A stretch of 64,000 nt of DNA from Thalassia testudinum (lineage: Eukaryota > Streptophyta > Magnoliopsida > Alismatales > Hydrocharitaceae): the NCBI GenBank assembly GCA_037157565.1, contig JAZHRO010000024.1, forward strand, positions 17,180,501 to 17,244,500, written 5' to 3'. Under the pieces are notes generated by a model. It was not told the DNA's origin, did not search any database, and was given only the letters and a program-made list of their open reading frames with translations. Within the stretch, counting starts at the first letter, position 1. Each line of letters starts with the position of its first letter. Of the stretch, positions 58,273 through 64,000 are shown piece by piece. The translations under genes and the position numbers were made by a program.

Positions 58273-58416
58273 AGATGGTATCAGAGCAAGGTCGTCCTGA
58301 GAAATGAACCAACTAGCTTGAGAATAACCAATTCACGTGCATGTAACTAGAGTAACCACCACAACGTACCTTTTGACATCTGTTTTGAGGTCCTTTTCCT
58401 AATGTCCGTTAGAGTT
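58273..58416 (+). other. Chromovirus primer-binding site and leader remnant
   Basis: TGGTATCAGAGC at 58276-58287 is the canonical Met-tRNA site. The following 130 bp align with the leader after 40936 (GAAATGAACCAACTAGCTT). Homology ends near 58416 and Tat-like sequence resumes. Confidence 0.8.
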
Positions 58417-58479
58417 GACGTCTTACTAACCAGAAAGGGAAAGCTTATCCTAACCCACCAAAAGTTCCTTGCCCACCAT

Positions 58480-59295
58480 CCTTGGAGCAAATCTCGGGGG
58501 CTCAGCCCCCACAACCAGCAGTGGGGGATTGATCCTTGAGATCGTCCACCAGGTTACCAGGGCCATGCGGGGGATGCGCCCCTAGGCCTACATCATCACT
58601 TATCCCCTCACCGAGGAGGTGATGACGGCCCCCTACCCGAGAGATTCAAGTAGCCTGTCTATGATAATACGGTGGACCCCAACAACTTCTTTGGGAGCTA
58701 CCGCCAGATGATATTGGTACATGGCTACCCCAACGGAGTACCCTATAGGGTATTCCCATCCGGCATGGCTCATGAGTGGTTCAACGAACTACTGGCCAGG
58801 CTAATCGTATGATTCCATGAATTGGTGGATAAGTTCTGCCAATATTTTTCCGAACAGCAGAGGGTTAGAGAGAACCCTGAAAGGCTGTCAGAGGTAGGGC
58901 AGTGAAACAATGAGTCTTTCTAGTTGTACCTAAATCGATTTAAGGCCTAGTACTTCAAGTGCAAGCGATCTCACAATGCCATCGCTATCCAATACTTCAA
59001 GTCAGGACTCCTGACTCAGAGGTTTTGGTACAACATCGGTGACTTCCCGCCTAGGGATATGGTGGAGCTTTGAGATAGAGCCACAAGGTTCGTGAAGCAA
59101 GATGACTCCTTTCGCTCTTGTAACCAGTTGGCAGAGGGGTCTGAAGATGATGCTAGTCCAGTCCAGGAAAAATGGACCTTGGGTGAATCCGACCCCATCT
59201 CCATCCGCGAAAGCAGTCGCTTCAACAAGCTCAAGGCTAACTTCTTGGAATGGAGGAACGATCGACCAAGAAAGGGCCGAAGCAATGGACCCTAC
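58480..59295 (+). pseudogene. Tat-like gag, first part
   Basis: With stops read through, the plus strand gives LPERFK, YDNTVDPNNFFGSYRQMI, GMAHEWFNELLARLIV, FHELVDKFCQYF, NNESF, YLNRFKA, AIAIQYFKSGL and VKQDDSFRSCNQ. These are the successive boxes of the Tat-lineage gag domain. At least six in-frame stops (TAG and TGA) fit CAG, CGA and TGG decay. It is interrupted at 59295 by a solo LTR with duplication CCTAC and continues at 61939. Confidence 0.8.
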
Positions 59296-61938
59296 TGATA
59301 GTAACACCATCATTAGCCATAACTAACTTGAATTAGTTGAAATCAAGTGACAAATGCTTTTGAATAATTGTTTGAGGATAGTAATTCCACGCAAATCCAT
59401 TTTGAGAAGAAAATAATAAAAATAGTTAATTCTACAGTTTTAACATCACATCACAAATGCAGAGTAACCACGGGGTCACCCAGGGGTTAATTAAAGGCCA
59501 AATGAGCTCAAAAGTCCAAAAAGTGGGTCAACACTGACAGAAATGAGGTTTCACGCATTTTGAAAATCAAAACAGCAAATAAAATCCTAATTCTTAACCC
59601 ACATAAATTAAAGAGGTTCTGGTCGGGATAAAATTTATCTAAACCTCCTAAAATTCATAGAAAAATATTCTAAGAGATTTGGTAGCCTTGGTTTGACCAT
59701 CTGAACCCATTTTGACTTAAAATAGAGCTTCAGATAAGATTTTTCCCTAATTTAGGCTTCTATGCAAATTACCCTATCAATCATGGTGAAAACTCAAATC
59801 TAATTTCATCATTAGATTACTTGGCTCCAAATTAGGTTAAGGCCAAAATGTGGGTCCAATCAGAGTCCATCTTGACCTAATTTGCATTTTAGTCCCTAAA
59901 TCTTTAGTTCTCTCAGTTAAACCCCTAACTTTTGATTTTATTGCAAATTGGTCCCTAGGTTTCTTGTATCCTTCACGATTTAGTTCCTGTCACCATTGAT
60001 GAGTCAACGGGACAAGCATCGACTTAGACCAACTTAAAACCTGATTAAATCACCTCTAAATCCCACCAAATTTGGTGGGATTGCCGTTCAGATGAAGATT
60101 CTTGTGAACGCAATCTTAGACTTTGATTCGAGGCAGAAAGCTCATGCGAACCCATGGAATTCATGGTATTCTTTGCTTCCAAACCAAGGTCCAATCAAGC
60201 CTCCTTCCTCAATTAGAGCTTGGTCTGAGCTTTATAAGAACTCCCCCAACTTTAGACCGTCCTCCTTAATCTGGTTAGGCCACAAAAGCTCTTCTTTCTT
60301 CTCTCTCCAGCCGCCTCTTCTGCGACTCTGGCAAGCTCTCCAAACCTCCTTTGTCTCCCTTTGCCACGTATAATAGGCAAAGGGAACTTCTACCTCAGCT
60401 TCCTCTGCTCCTCGCCAGCCACAGCAGGAGCTGCCTCGACCCCTTCTTCATCGTCGTTCTCATCACCGAAGGGCTTCACCTTCCCCGATGCTGGCCAATC
60501 AAAGCCGGCACGATCCTCCCTCCTTTCGTCCTTAATTTAGGTTCTTCTTCTTCCTCTCCTTCACTCGATCCTTCTCATCCCCTTTATTTCTTGTTTCAAC
60601 CGACAACCACCTCCCTTTCTCACAGTCTTCCCCAAGTTCGGTGAGAGTTCCGGTGAGCTTACCTCAGCGATCCACGCCATGAAACCTCACTTCATTTGGT
60701 CCATAAGCTCGCCCACATTTAGGGGAGCAAAAGCCTTCAAGAAATTGAGGGCTTCGCTCACCCAAATCATCGGTCGGAGAACCCACCAACTCACTATTCA
60801 CCCCTTCACCCTCCGGCCACCACATGCCACCGTTTACTAAATCGCCACCACTATTAGCACTATGTCACCACAGTGAAGCTTCCCAGCTATCTAACTAGGC
60901 CTTAAAGGTTGTATTCCTGTCACAGATCTTCGTCAATCGCCGTCATCATTTCCGTTACCGTCCGCTGATCTCCGACCACCATCACCACCACTACTACCCG
61001 CAAGCCCTGCAAACAAACACCACGAACCTTTCCAAGGCCTCAATTGAACAGCAATAGTAGGCATAGCAGCTTGATTCGAGCCCTTCCCATCTGACGCAGC
61101 ACGAAGGAAATGAAGGAGGAGAGAGCATGCTTTAGTCCCACATCGTGCGTTTCCAGAACGAGAGCGCCACATAAATCCAATTGCTTACATTGGCTATTCG
61201 CCTCTCACAGCGGGGGTGAGGTCCCCGCCTCATGTGACTCGTGCACTCCTCGCTCACCTCATATGCTCGGTGAGCCTGGACCCTATATTCTACCTGATTA
61301 CCCGGTTACTGTGCATCCATATACCCGTTTAAGGAGAAGAAGATGAAATTTGAGGAGGGTAGGGGTAAGTTTTGCCTCGAGGTGCATGTGCCCTTATATG
61401 CTTAACACCTAGCATCAAAGGTAGGCTTCTTCTCTGTGTTCGCACTCTTGTGCCTTGTGCTACTTTGAAGCTTAAGGCGTTTGGCTCTCTAGTCCGACGT
61501 CTGATTTGGCTTGGAATTCTTACACTATGGACATATTTGATCTCCATGCTGACGTGGATATTAAGGCATTAGTGGTTCTAACCACTGTAACAAAATTTGA
61601 GTTGAGGGATACATGTTGAAATTGAGGATCTTATTGATGGTTTAAATCATTATTATTTTGAGCTCTTCTATTCTTTCTATCTCCTTATTTCTTGAGACAC
61701 AATTTGGGCTATTACTGAATATATTTCGATTATTGATTCTTATTGCATATCTGTATTATTGTGCTTGTTGATTTAAATTGAGATTAGTGCGTAAATTTCA
61801 TATTTGTTCCCTATGAACAACCTCGGACTCAATTTCTGTTTTTGAGCACTCTATGAATTTTAAATGTTGTAAAGCTATTTTCGTCGACTATACTATAACG
61901 CGATATATTTCTAAACAACAATTCTTGCTCCATCAGCA
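59296..61938 (+). mobile_element. Athila-type solo LTR inside the Tat-like gag
   Basis: It starts TGATAGTAACACCATC and ends TCCATCAGCA, with a perfect duplication CCTAC (59291-59295, 61939-61943). At 2,643 bp it is a relative of the LTR at 8605-10550: the start, AACAACCTCGGA, and the TATAC-rich end agree. TTTATAAG at 60231-60238 is the likely TATA box. Confidence 0.9.
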
Positions 61939-62835
61939 CCTACCAGCACAGGTGGGATTATTTCGAAGAATACAGTCCCCTTACAGTAAACCAGGCGGAA
62001 GTGCTGGCGGAGATATGGCCTATGGACAAAAATCTGCTACCCTCGCCCAAGCCAATGAAGAAGAAGGCTGACTCCAAGCCCTACTATAAGTATCACAAGG
62101 CCCAGGGCCACACCACCAAAGATTGCCATGATCTACGTGATCAAATTGAGTCCAAGATTTGACACGGGAACTTGGCCCACTTCGTTAGGCGGAACGAAGG
62201 CTAGGATAAGGGCAAGGGGCCTATGGAGAGCTTGGAAGACTACCACAAGGAGAGGCTTTAGCATCTCCGTGGGATTAACATGGTACTCATCGAAGGCCCA
62301 GAGCCCAACGATGCCGTGGCCCACCACCTCGAGCAGGCGATATCCCCCCTGCTCCTGCCAACTTAATACCACTGCTAGGTCCTAGCGGCTATGCCTAGAG
62401 TGCCACAATGTATTCACCTCCCACCCCTCGTGGGCGAAGAGGTCGAAGTCATTTTCGGCGTCAACACCACCCTACGTCGGCAATCCAGCCCTTCTCGACG
62501 ACCGACCTATAGCACGTTCCCCACCCTCCAGTGGGGCAAGAGAGGTCCCATTGAGTAGGCGGCCTCCCGACTGTTCGCCTCCCTCCCAAGTCCGGCAGAG
62601 CATACCGACCCACTGTTGGTAATGCTCCTGCTAATAGGGCGACAGCAGCCCCAGCTCCTCGTGGACGAAAGAAGCATTGTGGATGTCCTCTTTCTGAAAA
62701 CCCTACACCATCTAGGTTTCACGGAGGAGCATCTCTCCTCTTTGGTTCACTCGGTTGTAGGATTCAGCAATCACAAGGTGATGTTGAAAGGAGAAATTAG
62801 CTTCCCCTTGTCAGTTTGCAACGGGGACAGGTAAT
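61939..62835 (+). pseudogene. Tat-like gag end with zinc knuckle, then protease-like region
   Basis: The frame from 61950 gives YFEEYSPLTVNQAEVLAEI, then YYKYHKAQGHTTKDCHDLRDQIE, in which the knuckle pattern C-x2-H-x4-H-x4-C typical of Tat has lost its first Cys to Tyr. A TGA at 62161 follows, then HFVRRNEG. Downstream, HTDPLLVMLLLIG, LLVDERSIVDVLF and FTEEHLSSLVHSVVGFSNHKV match the Tat protease, with ERS at the usual active-site TGS. It ends near 62835. Confidence 0.75.
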
Positions 62836-62850
62836 CGGGAGTTTTTAGCT

Positions 62851-64000
62851 TGTAGAAATACACGTCAGAAAAATATGTCGTAGTGAAATCGCGTGGTGGA
62901 AAAATCCGAAACAAAAATATTTTAATAAAACTAACCACGAAAAGTTAGATCGTATCCACAGGGAGGAACGATTGTAATAAATTCACAAGTGTAGAGCCAT
63001 CATGTTTGCAGAAGCATTCGCGAAATCAATTTAATGAATATGCTGCTCTGAATGTCACTTACAATTTCATGAGAAGCTCAGGGTTATTTATGTAAATTCA
63101 TGTCAGAAATCAATCTCCCAAAAATATGTAGATGATGCATGAGTAGTGGCAGAGTATGTAATTTTTAATTGCATGCAAATCTGAATCGAATTTCAATGTG
63201 AAATGATATATGAAATAAGAGCCAATCAAATACGTGAAAGTATAAGTGTACGGTTGCAAACTCACCTCAATATAATAATAAAAAGCAAAATGAAACTCCC
63301 CAATGGAATGCACATGTAATTTTTAATTGGGCACTTCCTATAGAAAAATAGGGGATTTGCTCCCCTAGGCTTGCACGAGGAGATGGAGCCACAGCTGGAC
63401 GTGGCTTGCTCGGAGGACGTCGAGGATGCGGAGAGGCTTCCGATGATGGTGCTCCCATGGTGGGAGGTGGCTGGAGTCGTTTGTCGGAGGAGAAACCGCC
63501 GACGGTGGCGTCATCCCTCGATCATGCGTCGGTGGCGGACTGCTCGTTTGAGGGCATGACCAGTCTCGGGACGGTGTAGCGAGCTCGAGGAAGTTGACGG
63601 CACAGAGAACGGTGGCTGGATGAGGTGGCTGCGTGTGGAGGATCTGCTTGGAGCTTTGGGTTCTCTTTTGTTGCTGAAGAAGGAGAAGATGAAGAAGAAG
63701 AAGAAGAAGAGGAGGCAGCCAGTGGGGGGGTTGCTGCTATGTAGTGGCTCCACTCATGGCAGAGGCGCGCGAGGGGAATTGTGGCCTGTGGTCGCGCGTG
63801 GTGGTTGTGCTCGAGGCTTGGTGCACGCGCGAGGTGCGAGGGGGTGCTGGTGGTGCGCGCGATGGGCATTGGCTCTGCTTGGATGTCGGGGGAGGCTCCT
63901 GGACGACTTAAGTCTTCCCCCTTGGTCTTGTGTGTGTGCTGGTTGAGGTGGTTGATGAAGAACGCAGTTTGGTGGAGCAGTCAATGTTGATGTTAGGGAC
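62851..64000 (-). repeat. Probable LTR fragment running off the window
   Basis: On the plus strand it starts TGTAGAAATACACG, followed by AT-rich sequence with ATCCACAGGGAGGAACG, the kind of sequence seen at the end of Athila/Tat LTRs, and then a GC-rich part from 63360. A (GAA)n run lies at 63675-63712. No partner end is in view. Confidence 0.4.

Noticed and set aside
63620..63990. Gly/Arg-rich open frames near the window end
   Set aside because: GC-rich putative LTR sequence with a (GAA)n run; frames are open on both strands and lack motifs.

Overview
The window is repeat-dominated plant nuclear DNA. The evidence is plant-type LTR retrotransposons (Athila-like, Tat-like and chromodomain-carrying Ty3/gypsy elements, plus a probable Ty1/copia solo LTR), a plant L1-type LINE with a zf-RVT-like tail, and two exons of an intron-containing nuclear gene. 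I cannot name the species; a flowering plant with a large, gene-poor genome fits. I saw no CRISPR array, rRNA, tRNA gene or bacterial-type operon.

Layout. 1-4839: the 3' end of a conserved host gene on the minus strand, with exons at 4519-4679 and 341-631 and a 3.9-kb intron. 4840-10550: a truncated, apparently non-autonomous Athila-type element (minus) whose gag-pol is replaced by an acidic reading frame of unknown function. 10551-11486 and 32269-32457: host DNA on either side of a full-length LINE (11503-16512 plus 32227-32252, minus, 16-bp target duplication). An Athila-like element of 15.7 kb (16513-32221, minus, duplication CAAAC) sits inside the 5' end of the LINE. A copia-like solo LTR (23977-25699, duplication CGGAG) sits inside that element between protease and reverse transcriptase. 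The three layers give an ordered insertion history.

32458-38264: a 5-kb LTR in plus orientation with its primer-binding site, joined head-on to a minus-strand Athila gag fragment. 38265-45953: a chromovirus (gag, protease, RT, RNase H, integrase, chromodomain) in one reading frame with 15 premature stops and no net frameshift. 45954-52428: its 3' LTR, interrupted by an inverted solo LTR (duplication TACAC) and then folded back into an inverted LTR copy. 52429-54519 is unassigned. 54520-62850: a decayed Tat-like element, broken by a chromovirus LTR cluster (54993-58416) and by an Athila-type solo LTR (59296-61938, duplication CCTAC). 62851-64000 looks like the start of another LTR.

The most unusual signals are: clusters of a palindrome (CCAGACGTCTGG and variants) in the U3 promoter regions of two unrelated LTR families; the acidic reading frame in the non-autonomous element; a group of strong hairpins in an AT-rich LTR; and an 18-bp perfect palindrome in the chromovirus LTR where two independent rearrangements break. 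None of the element proteins appears intact. The host gene fragment is the only probable cellular coding sequence.
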